From positions 1 to 45,317 of IMG/VR virus record IMGVR_UViG_3300006987_000001: DNA of 45,317 nucleotides; one strand, 5' to 3'. The notes under the pieces were generated by a model. That model was given only the letters and a program-made list of their open reading frames with translations. It was not told the origin of the DNA and made no database searches. This stretch comes from a virus. Shown here piece by piece: positions 16,698 through 25,629 of the stretch (position 1 is the stretch's first letter; every line of letters starts with the position of its first letter). The translations under genes and the position numbers were made by a program.

Positions 16698-18746
16698 CTA
16701 CCAGTCCATGTTGTCGTTTAGGTTGCCCAGGTAATTCATATTCTCTTGCGCTTTCGGGTCAGTCTTTACTGCTGGCAAGCCGCGTGCGTATAAGGAAGCT
16801 AACTTGCCTGCCTGTGGGGTTTTGCCGCTAGGCGCTCCAGTCTTAACGCCATTAAAATCATCTACCGCCTCTTGGCGCTTCTTGTCTTTCATTGATTGCA
16901 ATTGACTTTGGTTTTTAGGTGCTACTCTGCTCGGCTGCTGACCAGGTAGCATTAATCCGCCACCTGTATTGGCACTGGCAGTAGACCCACCGCCTTTTGC
17001 ATTAGACCCACCGCCTTTTGCATTTGGATTGATGTCGTAGATCATTTGCTTGAGCTGACCAAGTGATGACGCGCCTGCCATTGAAAGCAACACTTTATGC
17101 CCTAGGGCGTTCTTATCAGCCTTACTCATCGCTTTCTTCTTACCCCTTGGCTCTGGTACAGCGCTAATCACTAAGTCAAACGCTTCTTGATATAGGTTTA
17201 AAAACTCTTGCTCATTCTTGGCTGTACCCATGCTTTTTAGCTTCGTGCCAGCACGTGCGTAGGTGGCAGTGGTGGCAGCATCCGGCTTGATACCTAGATT
17301 CTTCACGTCTTTTAGCGCGATATTGACGCCCTTATCAACTGTGGCGTTATAGTCTTTTGTGGTTCTGACGGCTTGTGCTGGCGTCTGATTGGTTTTACTT
17401 ACGCCTTTTGGTAGCTTAGGAATTGCTGGCACTGATCGAGCAACGGTATTACCGCCTGACGCATGTTTTGATAAGTAGTCTGTAAGAGAAGTCCCTAGCT
17501 GGTCTTTAGGGTTGTAGCGGCCATTGGTCTGCACAAACTTATTCATACCGCCCTTACCGCCAAGATGGGCGACGGCAACCAAGCCGCCTAATGTCACTGG
17601 AACGCCATTAATTACTTTGCCTACTGCACCGGTTGCCTGCGCTGCGCCTATTAAGTCATTGACATGCCATTCATTGATAGATCGTTGCTGCGCGGCTGGC
17701 AAATTTTTAAACTGGCTTGCTGAAATAGGTCTTGAACCTGTTTTTGTAGCGTAGTCTTTCAGACGGTCATCGCCCATCTGTATTAAGCCGCCATAGCTTT
17801 TGCCATTAGTATTGGTTCTAAATGCTCCACTGTTACCACCGCTCTCTGTCCCAGTAAGAGATCTAATGATAGAGCCTACTGTTGCTGGACCACCAACGAT
17901 AGGCGTACCACCAGCATCAACATCCGAGCGCCCAACGTATTCGCCAATACGGTTTTGACTATTGACGTTTGATAAGTCCACAGCATTAGCATGCCTAACG
18001 CCAAGCTCATCAATGGTGTAACCATGCTTTACGCCGAGCTCATCAATCGTATAGCCATGCTTGATACCCATCTCGTCGATTTTGTAAATATGGTCACGTT
18101 CAGCTTTGATGCCTTCTGCTTGTACATCGATTTTTTTCTTACCGCCATACAGTGTTAGCTCGCGCTGGTCTTTCTCCATCTCCTTGCGCTTCTCCGCCTC
18201 ATAAGCGGCATTCTCTGCGGCGATAGACTGACCACTCTGCAACTGCGTATAACCATTCATTAGCTGATCGTAAGTTACCGAATCAGTGCGCATGACCTTG
18301 CCAGTGTCTTTGTCGATGATATTTTGAAAGTAATACTCATTACCATTCTCATCGGTGCGCGTGGCGATATTGCCTTTTACGTCACGGTCAACACTGATTG
18401 TATAAGGTAGGTCGCTGTGACTGTTTGCGCCCTCAATAATGGCATTGATAGCGCCGTTTTTGTCGCCCATACTTTTAAAGTATTCAACTTTATTAAATGT
18501 CTTGCCATAGTTTCTGGCATTGGTTGCATCGGTGCGAGCTTCTTTAGCACCCTCTAGCTTTAATGTGTCAGCCTGATAATTAACATCATGCGTTTGCTGG
18601 GCGTTTTGGTCTTGCTGCTGCTGGCGTGCCAGCTCGCGCTGTTTGTCTGCTAAGCGTTCGGCTTCGCTCTTCTTATCCTGCTCATACCCCATAATGTTTT
18701 GGGCGAAACGATTGGTAAACTGCGCAATGCCGGTTAAGCTACTCAT
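16698..18746 (-). CDS. Internal virion (ejection) protein with lytic transglycosylase domain
   Basis: This 682-aa protein probably sits in the capsid and is injected to help DNA cross the cell wall. An SLT/lysozyme-like domain starts near residue 293: SLTGTESGGN gives the likely catalytic glutamate E301, followed by SYGGLIQMGDDRLKDYA, typical of goose-lysozyme-like transglycosylases. The N-terminal 220 residues are a glutamine-rich coiled coil. Just before the enzyme domain lie three short tandem repeats of 11 aa (KHGYTIDELGV type, residues 222-252). The C-terminus is low complexity (AKGGGS twice). The gene starts with a good ribosome site (AGGGGAT) 13 bases after the 243-aa gene and ends 8 bases before the giant gene. 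The roles of T7 gp16 and P22 gp16/gp20 are comparable. Confidence 0.82.
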   Translation of the reverse strand: MSSLTGIAQFTNRFAQNIMGYEQDKKSEAERLADKQRELARQQQQDQNAQQTHDVNYQADTLKLEGAKEARTDATNARNYGKTFNKVEYFKSMGDKNGAINAIIEGANSHSDLPYTISVDRDVKGNIATRTDENGNEYYFQNIIDKDTGKVMRTDSVTYDQLMNGYTQLQSGQSIAAENAAYEAEKRKEMEKDQRELTLYGGKKKIDVQAEGIKAERDHIYKIDEMGIKHGYTIDELGVKHGYTIDELGVRHANAVDLSNVNSQNRIGEYVGRSDVDAGGTPIVGGPATVGSIIRSLTGTESGGNSGAFRTNTNGKSYGGLIQMGDDRLKDYATKTGSRPISASQFKNLPAAQQRSINEWHVNDLIGAAQATGAVGKVINGVPVTLGGLVAVAHLGGKGGMNKFVQTNGRYNPKDQLGTSLTDYLSKHASGGNTVARSVPAIPKLPKGVSKTNQTPAQAVRTTKDYNATVDKGVNIALKDVKNLGIKPDAATTATYARAGTKLKSMGTAKNEQEFLNLYQEAFDLVISAVPEPRGKKKAMSKADKNALGHKVLLSMAGASSLGQLKQMIYDINPNAKGGGSNAKGGGSTASANTGGGLMLPGQQPSRVAPKNQSQLQSMKDKKRQEAVDDFNGVKTGAPSGKTPQAGKLASLYARGLPAVKTDPKAQENMNYLGNLNDNMDW

Positions 18747-18759
18747 AATAATCCCCTAG

Positions 18760-19491
18760 TTACATCCAGACGCCAGTGCCAACGGTGGTATTTGCCGGTT
18801 TGTTGTTGTATTGATCCCACGCTTTATAAACTGTGCCGCCTAAGTCCGCCCAGCTATTAGCTGCGCTATTAGCATTAGCCTGTGATTGCGTGGCTTTATT
18901 GGCGTAGGTTTGTGATAAGGCTGTTGAGGCGCTATTAACATTTGACTGCGCGTTATTCAACTTGTTAATACCTACTTGATTAGCGTCGCTGTAGCGCGCA
19001 TAGGTTAAGTCTTTAGCTCGGTCCATTTCCTGCTGGCGCGACTGATTGATTGTTCCTGCCAGCGCAAGGCCGCGAGACAAGGACAACTGACGGCCCATAG
19101 AATCAGCACGTCCACTATTGGGGTTTACGCCTGTGCGCTGCATCTGCCTTAATCGTGCGGCTTCTGAATTGGCGAACTGGGTATTTATGTCACCGATGGC
19201 GCGTGTGGTGACACCTTCAATATCAGGCTTGACGCCCTGCGTCACCAGTGATAGATAGCCTTGTTCAATCGGCCCATACGTCTTGTCGTAGTCCTCCTGC
19301 CTTTTTTTGGCAATCTCCATCTGCTCTTTTTGCAAAGCAAGCGAGGCGTCGCTATAGCCGTCCGCTTTCTGCTGCTGCTTTTTTTGTTCTTTATCGCCAA
19401 GAAAGCCAGCTGCGCCGCCAATGACTGCACCAGCCGGACCACCCGTTAAAAACCCTGTCGCTGCCCCAAATATGCCGCTTAAAAAGCCCAT
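18760..19491 (-). CDS. Probable internal virion / DNA ejection protein
   Basis: This 243-aa protein begins with a Gly/Ala-rich hydrophobic stretch (MGFLSGIFGAATGFLTGG and onward to about residue 32). It continues as a long Gln/Ala/Asn-rich helix without cysteine or any enzyme motif. This composition and its place, first of three genes leading to the giant polyvalent protein, match the small ejection proteins of podoviruses (P22 gp7 or T7 gp14 type), which form or line the channel across the envelope. The ribosome site GAGGG lies 5 bases before ATG. A terminator (19545-19575) lies just upstream, and an extended -10 promoter lies beyond that. The assignment rests on composition and context rather than on a motif. 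Confidence 0.65.
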   Translation of the reverse strand: MGFLSGIFGAATGFLTGGPAGAVIGGAAGFLGDKEQKKQQQKADGYSDASLALQKEQMEIAKKRQEDYDKTYGPIEQGYLSLVTQGVKPDIEGVTTRAIGDINTQFANSEAARLRQMQRTGVNPNSGRADSMGRQLSLSRGLALAGTINQSRQQEMDRAKDLTYARYSDANQVGINKLNNAQSNVNSASTALSQTYANKATQSQANANSAANSWADLGGTVYKAWDQYNNKPANTTVGTGVWM

Positions 19492-19544
19492 GACGCCCTC
19501 GCTTATTTAATAATGAATATGTAATTTATGAATTTTAGACACGA

Positions 19545-19575
19545 CAAAAACCCAATCATCTGTTAATGACTAGGT
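19545..19575 (-). terminator. Intrinsic terminator between the fibre genes and the ejection genes
   Basis: Leftward, ACCTAGTCAT pairs fully (two G-T pairs) with ATGATTGGGT around TAACAG, followed by TTTTTG. It separates the fibre and 58-aa genes from the ejection-protein genes. Confidence 0.85.
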
Positions 19576-19638
19576 ATCTGTTTGTTGTGAGGCGGCAAAG
19601 ACTGCCTAATTACTGCAAGTGGAACAAAGTATTATTAT
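19545..19638 (-). ncRNA. Possible short leader RNA E
   Basis: A TGC-TATACT extended -10 (TATACT at 19645-19650) precedes the strong terminator by about 95 bases with no gene between. It could make a short RNA, or serve as a leader for the 243-aa gene that continues only on read-through. Evidence is sequence signals only. Confidence 0.35.
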
Positions 19639-19673
19639 GCTCTAAGTATAGCAAACTAAATTGCTGGCAAGCA

Positions 19674-19850
19674 TTACTTATTGGTTAGTTTCCCGTCTTT
19701 GATGTACTCGCATGTGTCATCAGCCTGCCTATCAATCGGTACAATAGATTCATCGCTGGCAAGTGATATGTTATTAATAAACCACTCTGGCGCTTCCACT
19801 GTTTTTACGATTTCACCCGTTTTATTTTTATACACTGCGTAATGAGCCAT
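19674..19850 (-). CDS. Small protein after the tail fibre, 58 aa
   Basis: A 58-aa frame starts at ATG 19850, two bases after the fibre stop codon, with a strong ribosome site (GGAGG, 5 bases before the ATG). It ends at TAA 19674. The start MAHYAVYKNKTGEIVKTVEA looks like a small beta-structured domain with one cysteine (DDTCEYI). Tight coupling to the fibre gene suggests a fibre accessory or assembly role, but no family is recognised. It is too short for common gene-finding length cut-offs, so it may be missing from automatic annotations. Confidence 0.7.
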   Translation of the reverse strand: MAHYAVYKNKTGEIVKTVEAPEWFINNISLASDESIVPIDRQADDTCEYIKDGKLTNK

Positions 19851-19852
19851 CA

Positions 19853-22800
19853 TTACCTCCGCATGGTTATAGCATGAATGTATCGTTGTGATATATTGGC
19901 TGTATCACCATTTGATACGCGCATTTGCAGCTCATAGTCACCTGCCACGCCTGTGCTATCATGTCTTGATAGCGCAAAACTGCCTGCATTTCGGTTGTCA
20001 TTCGCCACATCAATATTATGACTGTGACCGCCTAGACTCGTATAGCCTATAGTTACTGGTCCACCAATATTGATGTACTGCCCGTTAATGACGGTTGAGC
20101 CTTGAAAGCTTCCGCCGTGGTTGTGCCCTGACGCATCAACAGCAGTGGTTGCTCTACTTGCTGACCTTGCCTCACTAAAAAAAACCTCTATATTGTCCGC
20201 TAAAACCACACCGTTTTTCACTACTCGACATAAAATGCTTTGTATGCGAGCATAGCCAGGGAAGTTGAAAATAGCATTAAAATTTAGCATGGTATGCCCC
20301 ATGTCGGCCGGTACAAACAAACTTTGTATGGTAGTGTAAATGGTTCCCACAGCTATTGCGCTTTCTGTAAAAGATGATACTGGCACCGTTACCGCATTGC
20401 CTTTAATATCTAAAGTATCAATTGAGGCTCTGCGAATGTAAGTATCTTCTAAATAGTTTCCGGCTGGGATAGGTACGCCATCAATCACGGTGCCATCAGG
20501 GTATGATACGAACGGCACGCTCTTGCTGCCACTCTGCCCCTGTATCGCAAAACTACCCGCTCTCACCAGAAAGTCCACCGTCGAGCCATTATTGCCAAGC
20601 GCAATACCACCGACTACGCCGTTCACATCAACCTTTATTGACCATCTTGCATTAATGCCATCAATAGCTTGTTGCTGGGTTTGTATTGACGAGGTGTGTT
20701 CACCTACCGTTGATTGTATTGTGTCGGTGCGAGTGCTTAATGCTGAGTTATCGTCTGCCACTGCTTTAATTTCTGTCCGAACCACGCCAGCATTGTCATT
20801 GAAATCCGTACGCAAGGTATCAGTGCGCTGTGCCACTGCCTTGATTTCATTAATGCGTATCTTAGTTTCGGTAGAGATAGCCGCCGCATTACCATCAACC
20901 CTTGCGGTCATGGCGTCAAAACGTTCAGCGGTGTACATACCATCCTCAATACGCGCTGAGCGCTCCGACCACACACCCACGCCATTTAATGGATCATCAT
21001 CACCGGCCCATCTATTCGTATCGCCTGCCATACGTGGATTAACTTGCGCAAACACGCCGCTGATATCACTGGCATTTGCGGCGCTGGCGCTTGCTGCTGT
21101 CTGCGCATTTCTAGTGATAATACCTTGTGCGCTATACATTTCGGTATTGAATGTAGAGGTAAGCCCTGATATGTCTGTGGCATTGGTGTCGGTCTTGGTT
21201 GCCGTAGTCGTAAGCTTCTGGACAATCGATGAAGTTGAGCTTACACCATCGCCATTTATCTGTACATCGAGCGCCGTCACATCCTGTACGATTGCCAAGT
21301 CTTTATCGGCTCGTGCTTTTTCTTCACGCAATAAGGCCGCGTTACTTGCGCCGGGAGACGGTCTACCGACTGCTATCCAGTCCACCAAAAAGTAGTTTGA
21401 CGTACTGGCAACGCTGGCAAGATTTAGGCTAAACGAGGTTATAGTGCCTGTCCACTGTGCGTAAAAATTCACCAACGCAATACCATCTTCTGTATAGCTT
21501 GGCTCTAATGCGGTAACACTACTGCCAGCATAGCTTAGTAACCCTTGCCAAGTCGGTGTGCCAAATTTTTGAATCCGTATCTTAACGTGCTTATACATCG
21601 AGCCGTCAAGGGTGATAGTAGGGCTTATCAAGGTTTCATTCTTGACATTCAGCCAGCCGTCTTGGTAGACGCCGCCCGCCCAACCATCGTTATTCTTATT
21701 AAAATGCCATATCTCAAAACTATCAAACTGCTCGCCCACGCCAGCGGACAGCAAGCTGATTTGCTGCGCCAGCCCTTCGGTTTCTGTGGCACGTGCTTGG
21801 CGTTCTTGATGGATAAGCCCAGACGTTATATCCTGCAAATTATTGCCGTCATAGCCGCCGACCATTTGTGCGGCAAGACGGTTTATCTGACTTGCTACTA
21901 CCTCGTTTTTGGTGACCAAAGTTTTATTAACTTCAGTAATGGTTGCTTTATTATTGCCCACCTCTGTAGTAAGTCCATCAACACGCTTAGACATCGCTAA
22001 GTCATTCTCAATGATTGCGCTACGCTCGGTCCATGAGCCAACCAAATTTTGCGGCGAGTCATCACCAGCCCAACCGTCAGTATCACCCGCCATTTTAGGA
22101 TTAACTTGCGCGTAAACCCCATCTATTCTGTTTGCGTTGGCAGTGGTGGCGGTTGTAAGCGCATTATAATTACTTTGAATAGAGGCTGTATTAGCGCCAG
22201 TCGTAGACACCAGTGTATCAACACGGCTGCTTAACGCGCTGTCTGCTGTTGTTCGCGCCTGCGTTTCAGTTTGGATGGCTGCTGAATTTGTGCCGGTTGT
22301 TGATACCAGTGTGTCAATGCGACCGCTTAGCGCTTCGTCCTCTGTGGCTCTGACTATTGTTTCAGCCGTGATTGATGCGGTGTTTGTTCCAGTGGTGGCG
22401 ACCAGTGTATCAATGCGACTACTCAATGCACTATCGGCATCAGTACGTGCAGTAGATTCTGTTTGGATAGCGGCTGTGTTATTACCTGTGGTGGCTGTCA
22501 AGGTGTCGATGCGAACACTCAAGGCGCTATCAGCCGTTGTGCGTGCTGTCAGCTCGGTCTGAATAGAGGCTGTGTTTGTTCCAGTGGTGGCGAAAAGAGT
22601 ATCAATCTTGCCGCTCAGCGCTTCGTCTGAGTTGGTACGCGCTATTGATTCGGATGTAATTAACGCAGCATTATCATCTGTTACCGCGCTCAGTGTATCG
22701 ATACGGCTAGATAGAGCGCTATTAGCATCAGTACGTGCCTGCGTTTCAGTGTTGATTGCCGCCTCATTGTTATCTGTTCTAGCCCTTATAACATCGGTCT

Positions 22801-23758
22801 TTATAGCAAGAGCATTATCAGCTTCAGCTAGCACCTTGTAATTACTTTGGATCAAAGCATTGCTGTTATCAAAATCTGCGTTTAACGTGTCTATCCGCGT
22901 TCCTAGTGCAAAATCTTCCTCAATACGTGCTGACTGCTCTGACCATACGCCAACATAGCTTGCAGTATCACCAGCCCAACCGTCAGTATCACCCGCCAGC
23001 TTGGGGTTTACTTGCGCAAATACACCGCTTATTCTCTCAGCAACTATCGCTTCGTTGGTAGTTCGCTGGCTAGACTCATCAATGATAGCCGCAACTCTTG
23101 CTTCACGCTCTGCCGTTATATTTCTATTGGCTTCTAGTAAGGCTGCAATACGATCTCTTGTTTCACCTTCTAGCGCCGTATTGGTTGCTGTAACAGCTTG
23201 TAGTCGAGCCGTTGCCTCTTGTTCTATCTTGGTGTTAGCGGCCAAAATATCAGCGACACGCAAGTTCCGTTCTGCAATTATCTCATCCCTAGTGGCCGAT
23301 ATCGCATTTACTCGAGCTGTAACTTCTGCATCAATGTCTTGCTGTAATAGATTTGAGCTATCTGTAATCGCCTGTACTCTAGCGGCTGCCTCATCAACGA
23401 TTGCTTGATTGGCCGCCAGTACATCAGCCACGCGCTGCAACCTTTCTTCGGTGATAGCATTCTCGTTTGAAGTGATTTTCTCAATGCGTTCGCCTAAGTG
23501 TTTGCTGAGCTCTGACTCGGTAATTTGTCCTCTAATTTTATCAAGGATAGCGCCCACGCCTGCTTCATCGCCAATGACACCAACCAAGTCTTCACGGGTT
23601 TTTTTATCTATTCTAAGTACATAGCTTTTAGCGCCGTCGCTTAGCTCGGTCTGACCGCCGACTTGCAGTCGCTCTACCGCTTTTTTAAGTGACTGCAAAA
23701 AAACAGTGGTATCACGATCCGTACTTCTCGGTACGCTTGGCAAATTAATCTTACTCAT
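19853..23758 (-). CDS. Large repetitive tail fibre with gpJ-like DUF1983 region
   Basis: This 1301-aa protein is probably the receptor-binding fibre. The first 250 residues are coiled-coil (repeats such as ITEERLQRVADVLAANQ). A module reading VFAQVNPKLAGDTDGWAGD plus SERSARIE occurs three times, near residues 243, 545 and 898. Between the first two lie about six tandem repeats of 32 aa (pattern ALSSRIDTLVATTGTNT, then ARTTADS), residues about 330-535. Near residue 1040, INARWSIKVDVNGVVGGIAL resembles the C-terminal DUF1983 domain of lambda-type tail-tip protein J. The end carries HNHGG and GGHSHN motifs, which in other fibres bind metal along the trimer axis. The ribosome site AGGTGAG precedes ATG 23758. 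Short-tailed phages do not usually have protein J; here only its fibre end seems to have been borrowed. Confidence 0.85.
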   Translation of the reverse strand: MSKINLPSVPRSTDRDTTVFLQSLKKAVERLQVGGQTELSDGAKSYVLRIDKKTREDLVGVIGDEAGVGAILDKIRGQITESELSKHLGERIEKITSNENAITEERLQRVADVLAANQAIVDEAAARVQAITDSSNLLQQDIDAEVTARVNAISATRDEIIAERNLRVADILAANTKIEQEATARLQAVTATNTALEGETRDRIAALLEANRNITAEREARVAAIIDESSQRTTNEAIVAERISGVFAQVNPKLAGDTDGWAGDTASYVGVWSEQSARIEEDFALGTRIDTLNADFDNSNALIQSNYKVLAEADNALAIKTDVIRARTDNNEAAINTETQARTDANSALSSRIDTLSAVTDDNAALITSESIARTNSDEALSGKIDTLFATTGTNTASIQTELTARTTADSALSVRIDTLTATTGNNTAAIQTESTARTDADSALSSRIDTLVATTGTNTASITAETIVRATEDEALSGRIDTLVSTTGTNSAAIQTETQARTTADSALSSRVDTLVSTTGANTASIQSNYNALTTATTANANRIDGVYAQVNPKMAGDTDGWAGDDSPQNLVGSWTERSAIIENDLAMSKRVDGLTTEVGNNKATITEVNKTLVTKNEVVASQINRLAAQMVGGYDGNNLQDITSGLIHQERQARATETEGLAQQISLLSAGVGEQFDSFEIWHFNKNNDGWAGGVYQDGWLNVKNETLISPTITLDGSMYKHVKIRIQKFGTPTWQGLLSYAGSSVTALEPSYTEDGIALVNFYAQWTGTITSFSLNLASVASTSNYFLVDWIAVGRPSPGASNAALLREEKARADKDLAIVQDVTALDVQINGDGVSSTSSIVQKLTTTATKTDTNATDISGLTSTFNTEMYSAQGIITRNAQTAASASAANASDISGVFAQVNPRMAGDTNRWAGDDDPLNGVGVWSERSARIEDGMYTAERFDAMTARVDGNAAAISTETKIRINEIKAVAQRTDTLRTDFNDNAGVVRTEIKAVADDNSALSTRTDTIQSTVGEHTSSIQTQQQAIDGINARWSIKVDVNGVVGGIALGNNGSTVDFLVRAGSFAIQGQSGSKSVPFVSYPDGTVIDGVPIPAGNYLEDTYIRRASIDTLDIKGNAVTVPVSSFTESAIAVGTIYTTIQSLFVPADMGHTMLNFNAIFNFPGYARIQSILCRVVKNGVVLADNIEVFFSEARSASRATTAVDASGHNHGGSFQGSTVINGQYINIGGPVTIGYTSLGGHSHNIDVANDNRNAGSFALSRHDSTGVAGDYELQMRVSNGDTANISQRYIHAITMRR
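22160..22760 (-). repeat. About six tandem 96-bp repeats inside the fibre gene
   Basis: The DNA repeats with a 96-bp period (32 aa) across this stretch, with copies diverged by substitutions but in frame. They encode repeated coiled-coil or trimeric shaft segments. Such tandem repeats can change copy number by recombination, altering fibre length. Confidence 0.75.
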
Positions 23759-23765
23759 ATCTCAC

Positions 23766-25628
23766 CTATACAATCGTATCGCGCATGGTTTCTGCTAACA
23801 CCACTTCACGTACCGGCACACTGGATTCAATCTCAATAGAGAAGTCATGTTTAACACTATGGTTTTTAACCCTAAACGGTTTATGGTTTTTCACCAATGA
23901 TTCATGCAATAGCGCTCTATTGGCATACACTCTGAATATAATGCCGCCTACTGGGTATTCGTCAGCGATAACTTGCGCGGCAAGCATGCGTCTAGGCGTG
24001 TCCAGGTTAAAAGTCTTTGACTGCCACTTGAAGGTTTTATTGGTAAAGGCTTCGCCATACTCCGGGTTAAATGAGGCGTGCTTAGAGATAATACCGCCCA
24101 TTGCTGCTGTGCCTTTATTAATCATCTGCACGACATTGCCGTCCAAAAAGGTATTGCTGGCGTGCTCATCAAACCACATCACCCCTTTATTACCGTTATT
24201 CAAGTCAATATAGCCGCTGCCTTTTTTAACGCCGTTGTCCCAAAAGAACAAATAGCCATTTTTATAAGCGGTTGCGTGAATACTTGACGGCTTAATCTTC
24301 TGCCAGTCCTCTGTTGAAAAGGCGTTTTCGGTTAATAGTTTGGCGCTGTTGGTAGTAACCAATACAAGACCGTTCTCACTGGCGTACATACAGCCGTGAT
24401 TGAGGTTGACCATGCTGCGGCTTGAGACACAGCCTTCGTATAAGGGCAAGCTGAGCACGCCCATGCTTTCGGGGTCGCTGCCGCTAATAAGCATAGGGCT
24501 GCCTTTAGTGGCAACCACAATCGTATTGTCGTAATGCCCTAGCCCCATAATGGTATGCTGCGAACTAAGCTCATAAAATCGCGGCCATGCGTACAAGGTG
24601 TACGGCTCTGATAAGCAGATGGTCTTTTCAATGTAGGCATAACCCACGCCGTCATCGGTCACGCCCAAGCCTTTCATGCCCACTCGCGGCGGATCGTAAT
24701 TCATGGTTACTAATGGCTCGCCTATCTTGGTTGAGCCGTAAGGCATATCATCGATAATGGTCACGCTGTCACCTAGCATGGTTAGCAGGTATTCTTTAAC
24801 AAAGAGAAACTGCGCCACGCCTAACGAGTTGGTCACTGAACGATACAGTCTGATAGCATTGATACCATAGTCGCGTACCATGGCTTGCCTCACGCCTGCG
24901 GCATAAGGAATGGTTAATGTAGGCGCGTCACCTTTAGTGAGATACAAAACCTTTTCAATGACGCCCGGCGCTGACTCATCACCAAAGCGATTGACGTAAG
25001 TTAAGGCGTAAACCCTTGCCTCTGCATTTTCAGGCAAAGCATTGATGACAGTTGTTACTGCATCGCTAATCTCGCCCTCTTTTTTATCGACGCCTGATGA
25101 GTTCTTTTGACCATTAACTTTTTTGAATACTTCGTTGATGGTATCTTCAAGTGTGGAATAGGTGGCTGGCGCGTCCGGTGTGGCTGGCGGGTTAATCACT
25201 GGTGGATTGATACCGGTTATCACGATATCTTTTACCTCTGGCGGTGTCATGCCAGCGATATAATCGAAGTTGTCCGTTTCAAGTTCGCCAGTATTGGCTA
25301 TGTTCCAGTCGTTAAACATTAGCGGCGCTCTCGCGCTTTCGGTTGTCCAGTAAAGACGATAGGCGTCATGGACTGGCGAGAAGGCAAAGCGCACGATGTT
25401 ATTGGCATACTTCTTATAGGTCACGTTGTTGTGCTGAAAGAATATCGCACTGGCAAAATTCTCGTAACCTACAGTGTTAGATGGGTGCAAAGTGCTCGCT
25501 TGATTGATGGGTGATAAAATATCGTGCTCAACCATGACATTGCTGCACGACTGCGCAGCATGGTCTGGTAGCTTAGTTGGGTGCAACTTTGGAAACGTGC
25601 CAGCAAAATCATTGATCCGTATGTGCAT
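23766..25628 (-). CDS. Tail tube / stabilisation protein (P22 gp10-like)
   Basis: This protein of about 620 aa opens with MHIRINDFAGTFPKLHPTKL and LPDHAAQSCSNV, the characteristic start of P22 gp10-type tail stabilisation or nozzle proteins (NDF-G, LPD-AQ-A-N pattern). The rest is beta-rich, consistent with a propeller plus fibronectin-like insertions (for example around ARVYALTYVNRFGDESAPG). It would close the tail after DNA packaging. I prefer the fourth codon (ATG 25628) because GGAT lies 8 bases before it and family members begin there; starting at 25637 would add three residues and overlap the endolysin stop. It lies between the endolysin and the fibre gene, to which it would dock. Confidence 0.75.
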   Translation of the reverse strand: MHIRINDFAGTFPKLHPTKLPDHAAQSCSNVMVEHDILSPINQASTLHPSNTVGYENFASAIFFQHNNVTYKKYANNIVRFAFSPVHDAYRLYWTTESARAPLMFNDWNIANTGELETDNFDYIAGMTPPEVKDIVITGINPPVINPPATPDAPATYSTLEDTINEVFKKVNGQKNSSGVDKKEGEISDAVTTVINALPENAEARVYALTYVNRFGDESAPGVIEKVLYLTKGDAPTLTIPYAAGVRQAMVRDYGINAIRLYRSVTNSLGVAQFLFVKEYLLTMLGDSVTIIDDMPYGSTKIGEPLVTMNYDPPRVGMKGLGVTDDGVGYAYIEKTICLSEPYTLYAWPRFYELSSQHTIMGLGHYDNTIVVATKGSPMLISGSDPESMGVLSLPLYEGCVSSRSMVNLNHGCMYASENGLVLVTTNSAKLLTENAFSTEDWQKIKPSSIHATAYKNGYLFFWDNGVKKGSGYIDLNNGNKGVMWFDEHASNTFLDGNVVQMINKGTAAMGGIISKHASFNPEYGEAFTNKTFKWQSKTFNLDTPRRMLAAQVIADEYPVGGIIFRVYANRALLHESLVKNHKPFRVKNHSVKHDFSIEIESSVPVREVVLAETMRDTIV

Positions 25629-25629
25629 G

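Noticed and set aside
20490-21395. Long rightward open frame antisense to the fibre gene
   Set aside because: It is the mirror of the repetitive Ala/Thr-rich fibre codons, with no start signal and no recognisable domain.
22160-22760. Regular 96-bp repeats as a possible CRISPR array
   Set aside because: The repeats are in frame, diverged, adjoining without unique spacers, and encode a fibre shaft.
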